A DNA stretch of 64,000 nt from an uncultured Desulfobacter sp. (GCF_963665355.1 NZ_OY762229.1:186001-250000); one strand, 5' to 3'. Shown: positions 47,487 to 56,166, numbered from the stretch's first letter. Notes: generated by a model not told the origin, from the sequence alone. A program made the numbers and translations.

Positions 47487-47966
47487 CTACCCGACAATAG
47501 GTTCCACAAACCGGGGCTCAGAATCCCAGGGAAAAAGAATCCAGGTGTCCTGACTGACCTCCGTGACATGGTCATCTACCAAAGATTTTCCGGCAGGCTT
47601 GGCATAAACGGTTGCAAAATAGGCCATAGGCAGCATCTGTCTTACAATTCTGGCAGTTCCTCCCGTATCCACAAGATCATCAATGATCAAAAGGCCTTCT
47701 CCGTCACCGTCCATGGGCTTCAGGATGCTGGAATCCCCCTGGTTCTGCCAGTCATAACTTGTAATACAGATGGTATCAATCAGATGAATACCCAGTTCCC
47801 GGGCAACGATGGCTGCCGGCACAAGACCGCCCCGGGTGACGGCCACAATACCCTTCCATGCCCGGTTCAGATCATGAAGACGCCGTGACAGAGCCTTGAC
47901 ATCCCTGTGCAACTGCTCCCAGGAGATGGGATAGCTTCGGCTATAACGCTCGTTTTTATCCGACAT
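47487..47966 (-). CDS. gpt: Xanthine phosphoribosyltransferase Gpt
   Basis: 159 residues, the length of Escherichia coli Gpt. The PRPP-binding motif LLIIDDLVDTGGTA and the purine-site region VAVTRGGLVPAAIVA are present. It salvages xanthine and guanine to XMP and GMP with PRPP. AGGAG lies 12 nt before the ATG. Confidence 0.95.
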   Translation of the reverse strand: MSDKNERYSRSYPISWEQLHRDVKALSRRLHDLNRAWKGIVAVTRGGLVPAAIVARELGIHLIDTICITSYDWQNQGDSSILKPMDGDGEGLLIIDDLVDTGGTARIVRQMLPMAYFATVYAKPAGKSLVDDHVTEVSQDTWILFPWDSEPRFVEPIVG

Positions 47967-48082
47967 GTTATAGGATCTCTCCTTCTAAAATATCTTCTGT
48001 AAAATATTCCAAGTCTGTTAGTTTTATGTTATCCGATGGAAAAAGGAAAGAGTCACTGACACACAAAAATAAAGGAAGCAAA

Positions 48083-48265
48083 ATGAAAAAAGATCCCAAC
48101 CGTTGCCTGTCATGCGGCGGAAAGCTTGTTGTCCGTCGCGCCTGTCCACATGTGATTATCTGCTGTGACGCCTGCGGGAAAAGCTATCCCCAGGAAAAAT
48201 ACAAAGATCTGATAGATGATTACTGGGAAAATAAACTGGCCAATATTCCGGTTAACCGGCTTTAA
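48083..48265 (+). CDS. Small dual-CXXC zinc-ribbon-like protein
   Basis: 60 residues with two CXXC pairs (CLSCGG and CDACGK) and extra cysteines (ACPHVIICC). AAAGGA lies 6 nt before the ATG at 48083, and 19 in-frame codons upstream are rejected. Small dual-CXXC proteins are common in sulfate reducers, and some are selenoproteins. No in-frame TGA is seen here. Metal or redox binding is likely, and the partner is unknown. Confidence 0.75.
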   Translation: MKKDPNRCLSCGGKLVVRRACPHVIICCDACGKSYPQEKYKDLIDDYWENKLANIPVNRL

Positions 48266-48527
48266 TTGATTTCCCCGACATAGGCTCTGAATTGTGAAAA
48301 GTAATGACCCGACTCTGGGGCATACAACACCAGCATCCCCCAATCCCCTCCCCCTGTCAAAAAAATTGTGATGCCCAGCCAGAAAATTGCTTGAAACGGC
48401 TACCCCACATTTTTCCACATAAAAACCCGCCTACTTTGCAACATTTTGTATTTTTAAAAATAAAACTCTGATACAGTGGAGCTATTCGCGAATAAATTCT
48501 TCAACCATTTTTCCCTCTGGAGTTAAT

Positions 48528-49877
48528 ATGACCCGAATCCCAAGACATTTGGTTTGTTCTTATGTTTTCACATTCATTATATTCAGTGTTTTCAACATCG
48601 GGTCGAACTGCCTGGCAGAATCCTCCACATCCCAGTTTAAAGAGGCAGAGGTTTTTCCGGTTGATGACCTTATCAAACCCAATGTGACATTCTGGACCAA
48701 TGTGTTCTCAAAATACACCCGGGCCCAGGGGTTGGTTCACGATATGGACGACCTGTCCAGAATTTATGAAGAGATTAAACTCGATCCGTCCAAAACCGAG
48801 GACGCAGCCCTGGCAAACAAGGAAACCCAAAAAGAGGCGATTAAAAAATATAAGAGGATACTTCTCGCATTTTCCAAAGGCAAGGTTCCGGAAACATCCC
48901 AGGAAAAAAAAATTGCAGCGCTGTTCCCAGATAAACCCAAGCCGGAGATCTTCAAACTGGCTGCCGAAAGGCTTCGGGTGCAGACGGGATTAAAAGAGCA
49001 TTTCATGGAAGGGGTAATTCGCTCAGGCGCCCTGATAGATGAATTTAAAATGATATTCAAATCCTATGGCCTGCCCGAAGATCTGGCCTATCTGCCATGC
49101 CTGGAATCTGCCTACGACATCCAGGCCTACTCAAAATTCGGGGCTGCAGGTTTATGGCAGTTCACCCATTATACGGGAAAGCTGTTCATGGATATCAACA
49201 GCGTGGTGGATCAGCGCCGGGACCCCATTGTCTCCACACATGGCGCAGCCCAGCTTTTGAAAAAAAACCATGAAACTCTTAAAAACTGGCCCCTGGCTAT
49301 TACAGCTTACAACCACGGCCTTTGCGGCATGTCCCGGGCACAGGCTAAGCACAAGACCTATGCGGCCATATACACAAATTACCGCAGCCGATCCTTTAAA
49401 TTTGCATCACGCAATTTTTATCCGGAGTTTATCGCCGCCCGTAATGTAGCAAAAAATTACACTGACTATTACGGCGATATTACCCTGGAGAAACCCGGCC
49501 AGCAGACCCGATACAAAGTTAAAGGGTTTGTGGCGGCAACAGACCTTGCAGGAAAACTACCGGTTGATCTGGAGACTTTGCAGGCCATGAACCCGGCATT
49601 AAGAAAACCCGTTTTTGACGGCACTAAATACATCCCGCCGGGGCACACATTATATCTTCCCAAGCATATATCGTCGAACCTTCTGGACAAAACACTTGAA
49701 CCTTTATACTGCACCGCCCAAAATCCCTCCCCCTTCCACCGGGTTATCAAGGGGGATACTGCCGGCAACATTGCCCAAGCCTACAAGGTGCCCGTTACAG
49801 ACCTGATCGCAGTTAACGGCCTTGGAAAAAAAGCGGTGATCCACGTTGGCCAGACCTTGAAAATTCCGTTGAAATAA
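48528..49877 (+). CDS. MltD-like lytic murein transglycosylase with LysM domain
   Basis: 449 residues. Signal peptide (to about 34), SLT transglycosylase domain (about 165-330) with catalytic Glu193 in CLESAY and the GAAGLWQF motif, and a C-terminal LysM (about 405-449, VIKGDTAGNIAQAYK). A first LysM-like segment at about 330-380 is degenerate. It cleaves peptidoglycan glycan strands during wall growth. GGAG lies 5 nt before the ATG. It converges with the HD-GYP gene; an imperfect hairpin (49880-49886 with 49898-49904) lies between them but has no T-run. Confidence 0.92.
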   Translation: MTRIPRHLVCSYVFTFIIFSVFNIGSNCLAESSTSQFKEAEVFPVDDLIKPNVTFWTNVFSKYTRAQGLVHDMDDLSRIYEEIKLDPSKTEDAALANKETQKEAIKKYKRILLAFSKGKVPETSQEKKIAALFPDKPKPEIFKLAAERLRVQTGLKEHFMEGVIRSGALIDEFKMIFKSYGLPEDLAYLPCLESAYDIQAYSKFGAAGLWQFTHYTGKLFMDINSVVDQRRDPIVSTHGAAQLLKKNHETLKNWPLAITAYNHGLCGMSRAQAKHKTYAAIYTNYRSRSFKFASRNFYPEFIAARNVAKNYTDYYGDITLEKPGQQTRYKVKGFVAATDLAGKLPVDLETLQAMNPALRKPVFDGTKYIPPGHTLYLPKHISSNLLDKTLEPLYCTAQNPSPFHRVIKGDTAGNIAQAYKVPVTDLIAVNGLGKKAVIHVGQTLKIPLK

Positions 49878-49892
49878 TAGGCCTTAAGGACC

Positions 49893-51119
49893 TCACATAA
49901 GGCCCGAGAGATCAAAGCTGTCAGACCTGCTCAATGTAACAATGAAGCGTTTCAGCAGTTCCCTGTCAAAACAGTGGGACATGCCATGATCCCGTAATTT
50001 CACCCTGGCTTCCACCCGTTTGGCAGCCTCTTCTTCAAGCATCTGCCGCTCCCTTAGGCGTCGCAGCTTAAGCTCATAATCATCACGCACAACGGCGGTG
50101 ACAGGTGGCCGGGCGTTTTTCACGGCTTCAGCTTCAAAGATCTTTAATTTATCCAGATACGGATTTTGACCGGCCATAATTTTTAAAGCCTCCAACGGGG
50201 TTTTTGCTTTTTTATAAGGCCTTGCCGAAGTCAGCGCGTCAAACACATCCGCAATGTGGCAGAGTTTTGCGGTCAAGGGGATATCATCTCCGGTTAAGCC
50301 ACAGGGATAACCGCTGCCGTCTTCATTCTCATGATGATATAAAATAGCCTGAACAGTCTCTTTGGGTAAATTTTTTTCAAACAGGAGCGCCACACCAAAG
50401 GCGGGGTGGGACTGCATCAGGACATACTCAAGATTATTCAGACGTCCGGGCTTATGAATCACATTTTCAGGAATTTTCACTTTACCCAGGTCATGGAGAC
50501 AGCCGGCTACAGTGGCTTGAAGGAGGAGCCTCTCCAACTGCTCCTTGTCAGGATTGCCGAAAATATCCTGGTTGGACTTGATGAAAACAGCGGTCAGCCA
50601 GCCCACCTTAACCGAATGGGTATGGGTATCATAATCATGCCCGATCATGGAGGCGACACCGTATAAAGACTCTATGCCGGACAGAAAATCAAGGGCCCGG
50701 GACATGAGTTTTTCCAAGTTATCTACAGTTTCACCGATTTTAGCCTGGGGAACAAACGGGGCCGCAAAAGTCTCTTTGATTGCATCGGTGGACAGATTGA
50801 CCAGAATACCGGTTTTCTTCTCAACAGAGATGGCTTTATGGTTCAGGATAAATTCAAGGTTATCTTTGACGTACGATTTATATGCCGGAAGCTCTCTTTT
50901 ATGAATATAAACCGTATCCCAGTGTTCAAGCATCACCTTAAGGCGTGTGGTTGTAATTTTCCCGGTATCTACCAGCAGGCACCGGAATCTGTAAACACCC
51001 TCTTTGGGAGGATATCGTTCAAACAGCGAAAAATCTGTCAGAGAGACCGGATTTATGGATAAAGGATCAACAGCAAAAAATGAACTGCCGTCGTCAAAAT
51101 ATTCTGGTGCCAGACCCAT
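49893..51119 (-). CDS. HD-GYP domain protein (c-di-GMP phosphodiesterase), no receiver
   Basis: 408 residues. An N-terminal DUF3391-like region (about 20-140) and a helical linker precede an intact HD-GYP domain (about 165-345): HDYDTHTHS, HDLGK and HHENEDGSGYP. Unlike the two other HD-GYP proteins in the window, it has no receiver, so it is probably controlled by binding rather than phosphorylation. AGGAG lies 8 nt before the ATG. The last 60 residues are charged and helical. Confidence 0.92.
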   Translation of the reverse strand: MGLAPEYFDDGSSFFAVDPLSINPVSLTDFSLFERYPPKEGVYRFRCLLVDTGKITTTRLKVMLEHWDTVYIHKRELPAYKSYVKDNLEFILNHKAISVEKKTGILVNLSTDAIKETFAAPFVPQAKIGETVDNLEKLMSRALDFLSGIESLYGVASMIGHDYDTHTHSVKVGWLTAVFIKSNQDIFGNPDKEQLERLLLQATVAGCLHDLGKVKIPENVIHKPGRLNNLEYVLMQSHPAFGVALLFEKNLPKETVQAILYHHENEDGSGYPCGLTGDDIPLTAKLCHIADVFDALTSARPYKKAKTPLEALKIMAGQNPYLDKLKIFEAEAVKNARPPVTAVVRDDYELKLRRLRERQMLEEEAAKRVEARVKLRDHGMSHCFDRELLKRFIVTLSRSDSFDLSGLM

Positions 51120-51376
51120 ATGTATCGCTCCTATTCACGTTGCCGGCCCGCTTTTTCGACAGTTTATGCAAAATAGCAGCAACTGTAACCCGGCATATTG
51201 GCAGACATGCGCCTATTTTCAATCCAGATTTGCTTGTCTTTTCACCTTGGATCAATTCCAGACAATGAATTATAAATGCAGCGTTGTTGAAATGGCGACA
51301 ATTTTGGATTTTTTATCAAACATCATCGCCCATGTAAAGCACAATGCCACACATCTGTTGGCAGTTCATTTTATCC

Positions 51377-51405
51377 TTGACTCACCAGGAAATCGAGTCT
51401 ATACC
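51377..51405 (+). promoter_or_regulatory. Sigma-70 promoter of the DAHP synthase leader
   Basis: TTGACT at 51377-51382, 17-nt spacer, TATACC at 51400-51405. Transcription would start near 51412, 27 nt before the leader-peptide ATG. The region 51120-51376 upstream holds nothing else I can name. Confidence 0.7.
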
Positions 51406-51438
51406 ATTTTTATTACAGTTTCTACAAAAGGAAAACCT

Positions 51439-51516
51439 ATGACTACTCGCAACACAGGCAAATTTTATTTTTATTTTCGGTATTATGCTTATACCGGCCT
51501 GCCTGTATTGCGCTAA
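51439..51516 (+). CDS. Phe/Tyr-rich leader peptide of the DAHP synthase attenuator
   Basis: 25 codons (51439-51516), with AAAGGA 6 nt before the ATG. The middle reads KFYFYFRYYAY, eight aromatic residues in eleven (four Phe-like and four Tyr codons). Such runs mark leader peptides that sense charged tRNA-Phe or tRNA-Tyr, as in pheA leaders. Stalling there would leave 51497-51502 (GCCTGC) free to pair with 51538-51543 (GCAGGC), which opens the downstream terminator. Completing translation covers that segment and lets the terminator form. Confidence 0.85.
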   Translation: MTTRNTGKFYFYFRYYAYTGLPVLR

Positions 51517-51530
51517 ATAGTTAACTACTT

Positions 51531-51565
51531 AAAAGCCGCAGGCAGACACCGCCTGCGGCTTTTTA
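51531..51565 (+). terminator. Attenuator terminator upstream of DAHP synthase
   Basis: Stem GCCGCAGGC (51535-51543) with GCCTGCGGC (51551-51559), extended by AAAA/TTTT, 7-nt loop, T-run. It lies 14 nt after the leader stop and 42 nt before the gene, so it acts inside the transcript. Confidence 0.9.
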
Positions 51566-51606
51566 TATGAAGTTTCAGGCGACAAGAGCCCGCGAAAGGA
51601 ATCGCC

Positions 51607-52659
51607 ATGAAATTGATTAACGATGTAAATGTAGAATCATTTCTCACCCTGACATCCCCGGAAGTCATACGCACAGAATTGCCTGTATCGGATGAAACCG
51701 AAGACAACGTGCTGGCCGGCCGCAGAGAAGTCCAGAATATCCTGACCGGAGAGGACAAACGGTTGATGATCATCGCAGGCCCCTGCTCCATCCATGACCT
51801 GGATGCGGCCATGGAGTACGCCCGGAAGATGAAGGCCCTGCGTGAAGACGTCAAAGATAAAATCAGCCTGATTATGCGGGTCTATTTTGAAAAACCCAGG
51901 ACCACCGTAGGGTGGAAGGGCCTGATCAATGATCCGTTCCTGGATTCATCCTATAATATGGAAGAAGGTCTTCGAAGGGCCAGATCCCTGCTCATCGACA
52001 TTAATGCCCTGGGCCTGCCTGCCGCCACAGAAATTTTAGATCCCATCACCCCCCAGTACATTGCCGGGCTTTTAAGCTGGGTGGCCATTGGCGCACGCAC
52101 CACAGAGTCTCAGACCCACCGGGAAATGGCCTCCGGGCTGTCCATGCCCGTTGGATTTAAAAACGGCACTGACGGCAGCCTGACATCGGCGATCAACGCC
52201 ACCCAGGCAGCAAAAGCCCCCCAGCATTTTCTGGGCATTGATCCAGATGGGAAAACAGCCGTTGTCTCAACCCGGGGCAATCGATTCGGCCATGTTGTTC
52301 TGCGCGGCGGAGCCACCCCCAACTACGACCCCGTATCTGTGGGAAAAGCCCAGGCCCGACTCAGGGAACGAGGCCTTTTAGATGCGGTGATCATTGACTG
52401 TTCCCATGACAATTCCGGCCAAAAATACACAGGCCAGGCCTTTGTATTTAACAGCGCCGTAAATCAAAGGATTGACGGCAATGACAGGATCGTAGGCCTG
52501 ATGCTGGAAAGCAATCTCTTTGAAGGCAATCAGAGATGCAAGTGCACCGGTGGTGATGCAGACACACTGAAGTACGGGGTCTCCATCACCGATGAATGTA
52601 TCTCATGGGAAACCACGGAAAGCCTTATCCGTGGCGCATTTGATAAGCTGCCGGCATAA
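51607..52659 (+). CDS. 3-deoxy-7-phosphoheptulonate (DAHP) synthase, class I
   Basis: 350 residues, the usual AroF/G/H length. Motifs: IAGPCSIHD, FEKPRTTVGWKGLINDP, GARTTESQTHREMASGLSMPVGFKNGT, and RGGATPNYD. It condenses PEP with erythrose 4-phosphate to begin aromatic amino acid synthesis. AAAGGA lies 6 nt before the ATG. The attenuator with a Phe/Tyr leader indicates control by those two amino acids' tRNAs, so I would expect an AroF or AroG type. The isoform cannot be decided from sequence alone. Confidence 0.95.
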   Translation: MKLINDVNVESFLTLTSPEVIRTELPVSDETEDNVLAGRREVQNILTGEDKRLMIIAGPCSIHDLDAAMEYARKMKALREDVKDKISLIMRVYFEKPRTTVGWKGLINDPFLDSSYNMEEGLRRARSLLIDINALGLPAATEILDPITPQYIAGLLSWVAIGARTTESQTHREMASGLSMPVGFKNGTDGSLTSAINATQAAKAPQHFLGIDPDGKTAVVSTRGNRFGHVVLRGGATPNYDPVSVGKAQARLRERGLLDAVIIDCSHDNSGQKYTGQAFVFNSAVNQRIDGNDRIVGLMLESNLFEGNQRCKCTGGDADTLKYGVSITDECISWETTESLIRGAFDKLPA

Positions 52660-52692
52660 AAAGCGCCCTGTTTGATTTTAATATTGCATTTA

Positions 52693-52730
52693 TCCGGGGC
52701 GTGGGCTATCCGTATCGCCCCGGAGATTTT
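52693..52730 (+). terminator. Probable terminator after DAHP synthase
   Basis: Stem TCCGGGGCG (52693-52701) with CGCCCCGGA (52716-52724), followed by a broken T-run (GATTTTAC), 34 nt after the stop. Confidence 0.5.
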
Positions 52731-52880
52731 ACTTTCTGCACCCACATAGTCGCATTTCCAGCACAGGGTCGCTTTTTTGCGCCCACTCTCGGCCCGTCTT
52801 TTTTCACACACCCCTTGCAAAAAACATAATACGCCTTACTTTTCAAATCATTGCAAATAAGTTTGATATTACCCGTGTGA

Positions 52881-52896
52881 TGGCACACACTTTGCT
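52881..52896 (+). promoter_or_regulatory. Sigma-54 promoter of the ORP-type operon
   Basis: TGGCAC (52881-52886), five bases, TTGCT (52892-52896): a perfect match to TGGCAC-N5-TTGCW with GG-N10-GC spacing. It lies 76 nt before the first gene of the operon. Known ORP operons of Desulfovibrio vulgaris are sigma-54 dependent, which supports it. Confidence 0.85.
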
Positions 52897-52971
52897 AACC
52901 TGTATCCCACAAGATTTCGGCCCCATCGAAATCCTGGAAATTTGAATGAAATGAGACTGGAGATGTATAAA

Positions 52972-53355
52972 ATGAAACAGGCGGTATTTGCGAGCAGGGA
53001 CAAAGCTCAATTTACGGGACTTGAACAAATGCTGGGCAAAAACAGTATTGAAGTGACATGGTGCGCAACCGGCAAAGAACTTTTATCCCTGCTTGCCGAC
53101 ACCCCCAAAGGACAGTGGGTTGACCTGGTAATTATGGAAGAAAACCTGCCGGACATGAATGCCAAAGCCCTGGTGGAGGCCGTAACCGCCCAAAGCCCCA
53201 TGACCAATTGTGCCATTGCCGGCACCATGGATCACAAACAGTTCCACGATGTATATGAAGGATATGGTGTGCTGATGCAGCTGCCCGTGCAACCGGGACA
53301 GGATGATGCCCAAAACCTGGAAGATCACTTAAGAAAAATCAGATTGCTGGGGTGA
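52972..53355 (+). CDS. Receiver-like small protein at the head of the ORP-type operon
   Basis: 127 residues from the ATG at 52972, with GGAG 9 nt upstream. The fold pattern resembles a receiver domain (VDLVIMEENLPDMNAKALVE), but the aspartate pair at the N-terminus and the phospho-acceptor Asp are replaced, so it is probably a pseudo-receiver. It is followed by two MinD-like ATPases after 36 nt. Similar small proteins occur in ORP clusters of sulfate reducers, but I cannot match it with certainty. Confidence 0.7.
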   Translation: MKQAVFASRDKAQFTGLEQMLGKNSIEVTWCATGKELLSLLADTPKGQWVDLVIMEENLPDMNAKALVEAVTAQSPMTNCAIAGTMDHKQFHDVYEGYGVLMQLPVQPGQDDAQNLEDHLRKIRLLG

Positions 53356-53391
53356 AGGGAACCGCCCGGACCGCCAAGGAGATAAAACGAT

Positions 53392-54252
53392 ATGATCATC
53401 AGCATAGCAAGCGGAAAAGGAGGCACAGGCAAGACCACAGTGGCCACAAATCTTTGCGCAAGCCTTGATGCAGACCTCATGCTTTTAGACTGCGATGTGG
53501 AAGAACCCAATGCCCATCTTTTCCTGAATCCTGACATAACCAAGAAAGAAAAGGTCAATGCCCCTGTGCCCAAGGTGGATCAAAGCCTTTGCACATATTG
53601 CAAAAAATGTATGCAGATCTGCAGATACGGCGCCATTGCCGTGGCCGGAAAAACAGTGGTGACATTTCCGGAGCTCTGTCATTCCTGCGGCGGCTGTACG
53701 GTTGTCTGTCCCGAGAAAGCCATTACTGAAATTGAGCGTGTCATCGGCACGGTGGAAATCGGCAGCATAAACCTGCCCGGCTCCCCATCCTTCGGCCGGG
53801 GACTTCTGGACATAGGTCAGGTCATGGCACCGCCGGTCATCAGGCAGGTGCGGCAGCTTGAAGGCAAAAAAGAGCTGACCATTATCGATGCTCCTCCGGG
53901 CACCTCCTGCCCCGTAATTGCGGCCATGAAAGGAACAGATTTTGTACTGCTTGTCACAGAGCCCACGCCCTTTGGCCTGCATGACCTGACCCTGGCCGTG
54001 GAAGCGGTTAAGCTGCTGGGCATTCCCTGCGGTCTTGTGATCAACCGGGCAGGCCTTGGCAATGATGATGTGAAAGTTTACGCCCAAAAGGAAAGCATTC
54101 CTATTTTACTGGAAATTCCCTTTGACAAACGCATTGCTTCGGCCTATTCAAAGGGCGAACTGCTTGTCCAGGCATTGCCTGAATACAAAAAAATTTTTAA
54201 AGCTTTGTTCACATCCATTGAAGCTATTGTAAACCGGAAAGGGGCTGCCTGA
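53392..54252 (+). CDS. MinD/Mrp-family ATPase with inserted ferredoxin domain (ORP operon, first)
   Basis: 286 residues. A deviant Walker A GKGGTGKTTVA and a DCDVEEPNAH motif mark the MinD/ParA group. Two 4Fe-4S motifs (CTYCKKCMQICRY and CHSCGGCTVVCPE) are inserted at about 65-110. IDAPPGTSCP is the Walker B region. It probably loads or inserts an iron-sulfur or metal cluster under ATP use. It overlaps the next gene by 1 nt (TGATG), so translation is coupled. Confidence 0.92.
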   Translation: MIISIASGKGGTGKTTVATNLCASLDADLMLLDCDVEEPNAHLFLNPDITKKEKVNAPVPKVDQSLCTYCKKCMQICRYGAIAVAGKTVVTFPELCHSCGGCTVVCPEKAITEIERVIGTVEIGSINLPGSPSFGRGLLDIGQVMAPPVIRQVRQLEGKKELTIIDAPPGTSCPVIAAMKGTDFVLLVTEPTPFGLHDLTLAVEAVKLLGIPCGLVINRAGLGNDDVKVYAQKESIPILLEIPFDKRIASAYSKGELLVQALPEYKKIFKALFTSIEAIVNRKGAA

Positions 54253-55151
54253 TGAAAGAACTTGTTATTTTAAGCGGCAAAGGCGGAACCGGGAAAACCA
54301 GCTTAACCTCAGCATTTGCAGGCCTTGCCGGAAATATGATGCTTTGCGATGCGGACGTGGATGCAGCAGACCTGCACCTGATTATGGACCCGGATATTCA
54401 GGAAACCCATGATTTTGCCGGTGGCTATGAAGCCGAAATCATCCCTGAAGCCTGTACAGGCTGCGGCTTGTGCATGGAGCTTTGCAGGTTCGATGCAGTC
54501 AAACATGTGGAAGGCAAAGCCATATTCCGTATTGACGGCCTTGACTGTGAAGGCTGTGGGGTCTGCGCAGATCTTTGCCCTGAATCGGCCATAAAATTTG
54601 AAGAAAAAATCTGCGGCCAGTGGTTTGCTTCCAAGACCCGGTTCGGGGACATGATCCATGCCCGTTTAGGCATTGCCGAAGAGAATTCAGGCCGGCTGGT
54701 GGCCCTGGTCAGGGAAGAGGCCCGAAAACGGGTCGTGGCAGGCCACATTGACATCCTGCTCACTGACGGCCCTCCGGGCATCGGCTGTCCGGTTATAGCC
54801 TCCATGGGCCAGGCCAACGCAATTCTCATTGTCACAGAACCCACGGTGTCGGGCATACATGACATGGAACGTGTGGCCCAGCTGGCAGCTCATTTTAAAA
54901 TCCCGGCCATGATCTGCATTAACAAATATGATTTAAACCCGGATCAGGCCCGGGCCATTGAAGTTATTGCCGAAAAAAGAAATATGAAATTTGTAGGAAA
55001 AATCCCCTTTGATCCGGCATTTACAAAAGCCATGGTCCAGGGCAAATCCATCATGGAAACCCATGCTGACAGCCCGGCTGCAACACAAATCAAACAAATC
55101 TGGGACAAAATCATGGAACATCCGGCCATGAAGATGGATAGACTGTGTTGA
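54252..55151 (+). CDS. MinD/Mrp-family ATPase with inserted ferredoxin domain (ORP operon, second)
   Basis: 299 residues, paralogous to the preceding gene: Walker A GKGGTGKTSLT, DADVDAADLH, 4Fe-4S motifs CTGCGLCMELCRF and CEGCGVCADLCPE, and TDGPPGIGCPV. Paired ATPases of this kind accompany orange protein in Desulfovibrio, where they are linked to its Mo-Cu cluster and to cell-division positioning. Here the pair precedes two FeMo-cofactor-type proteins. Confidence 0.92.
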   Translation: MKELVILSGKGGTGKTSLTSAFAGLAGNMMLCDADVDAADLHLIMDPDIQETHDFAGGYEAEIIPEACTGCGLCMELCRFDAVKHVEGKAIFRIDGLDCEGCGVCADLCPESAIKFEEKICGQWFASKTRFGDMIHARLGIAEENSGRLVALVREEARKRVVAGHIDILLTDGPPGIGCPVIASMGQANAILIVTEPTVSGIHDMERVAQLAAHFKIPAMICINKYDLNPDQARAIEVIAEKRNMKFVGKIPFDPAFTKAMVQGKSIMETHADSPAATQIKQIWDKIMEHPAMKMDRLC

Positions 55152-55220
55152 CCATGACAATATAAAAAAACAATATTTTTAAGGTTCAATAGATACAACT
55201 ATAAGGAGTAAGTGAAAATT

Positions 55221-55601
55221 ATGGAAAACGGTAGAATTGCAATTCCCTCCAACGGAGAAGGTGGACTTTCCGGCACCCGTGCAGGTCATTTCGGACATTG
55301 TGACGTATTCACTTTTGTGGACGTTAAAGACGGAAAAATTGAAAATGTATCCACCATTGCCAATCAGGAGCATGTCCAGGGCGGCTGTATGGTGCCTGTA
55401 AACCTGCTTGCCGATCACCGGGTGAACGCCCTGATCGTGGGTGGAATAGGCATGCGTCCTCTCATGGGCTTCCGCCAGGTGGGAATTGATGTTTATCATG
55501 ATGACCAGCGCGCGGACATTGAACCTGTTGTTATGGACCTGATTGCAGGCAAACTTTCCCAGATTAGCAATGATCAGGTGTGTGGCGGCGGAGCCCACTA
55601 A
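55221..55601 (+). CDS. Dinitrogenase iron-molybdenum cofactor-type protein (ORP operon)
   Basis: 126 residues from the ATG at 55221. The beta-alpha NifX/NifB-C/MTH1175 fold is seen in RIAIPSNGEGGLSG, AGHFGHCDVFTFVD and ADHRVNALIVGGIGMRPL. Such proteins bind metal clusters. AAGGAG is 12 nt before the ATG. An in-frame GTG at 55212 is only 3 nt from it, so the start is uncertain by three codons. With no nitrogenase genes around, an ORP partner (MTH1175 type) fits better than NifX. Confidence 0.85.
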   Translation: MENGRIAIPSNGEGGLSGTRAGHFGHCDVFTFVDVKDGKIENVSTIANQEHVQGGCMVPVNLLADHRVNALIVGGIGMRPLMGFRQVGIDVYHDDQRADIEPVVMDLIAGKLSQISNDQVCGGGAH

Positions 55602-55622
55602 ATATTTTTGAGGACAGCAACA

Positions 55623-55982
55623 ATGAAAATAGCGATCACATCAACGGGCAAAGATCTTGATGCCCAGGTCGATCCCAGGTTCGGCAGAGCAGCCTACATC
55701 GTTGTGGTGGACACAGATACCCTGGATTTTGAAGTTATTGACAACTCTGAAAATAAAAATGCCTTTAAAGGCGCGGGTATTACAGCGGCCTCGTCGATCT
55801 GCGACAAAGGCGCCCAAGTGCTTCTCACAGGTTTCTGCGGGCCCAATGCATTTAAAACCCTTGACAGCGCAGGCGTCAAGGTGGCCAATGACGCCTCCGG
55901 TACCATCAAAGATGCAGTTGAGGCCTACAAAGCCGGCAAATTCACATTTGCCGACAGTGCCAATGCCGAGGGACACTGGTAA
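55623..55982 (+). CDS. Orange-protein-like cluster-binding protein (ORP)
   Basis: 119 residues. MKIAITSTG and DPRFGRAAYIVVVDTDT are close to Desulfovibrio ORP, which carries a S-Mo-S-Cu-type cluster. TGFCGPNAFKTLDSAG matches the central part. The ATG at 55623 has GAGGA 8 nt upstream; a start five codons earlier is in frame but lacks a site. It is 21 nt after its paralogue and closes the operon. Confidence 0.82.
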   Translation: MKIAITSTGKDLDAQVDPRFGRAAYIVVVDTDTLDFEVIDNSENKNAFKGAGITAASSICDKGAQVLLTGFCGPNAFKTLDSAGVKVANDASGTIKDAVEAYKAGKFTFADSANAEGHW

Positions 55983-55991
55983 ACTTTAATA

Positions 55992-56081
55992 TGGAGGCAC
56001 CCTGTTTTGGTGGCATCTTTTTACCCCTATCTTACCCCCGTCTCATTTAAGAAGGTGTCACCAGCACAGGGTGTGCTCCAT
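55992..56081. repeat. Long imperfect inverted repeat after the ORP operon
   Basis: ATGGAGGCACCCTGT (55992-56006) pairs with 56066-56081 with one bulge, and GGTGGC (56010-56015) pairs with GTCACC (56057-56062). Inside the right arm AGCACA-GGG-TGTGCT (56063-56077) is a perfect short palindrome. It may end the ORP transcript or regulate fmdB. A second weak hairpin (CACCCC/GGGGTG, 56118-56135) follows. Confidence 0.45.
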
Positions 56082-56166
56082 ATGTTTGTTCAGACAACTA
56101 CATAGCACTTGAACCAACACCCCGTGTTTGGGGTGACTTTTCGTTCTAACACCACAAGGAGATGTT

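Noticed and set aside
55221-55982. Naming the two small proteins nifX/nifB
   Set aside because: No nitrogenase assembly genes are adjacent, and the paired ATPases fit the ORP system better.
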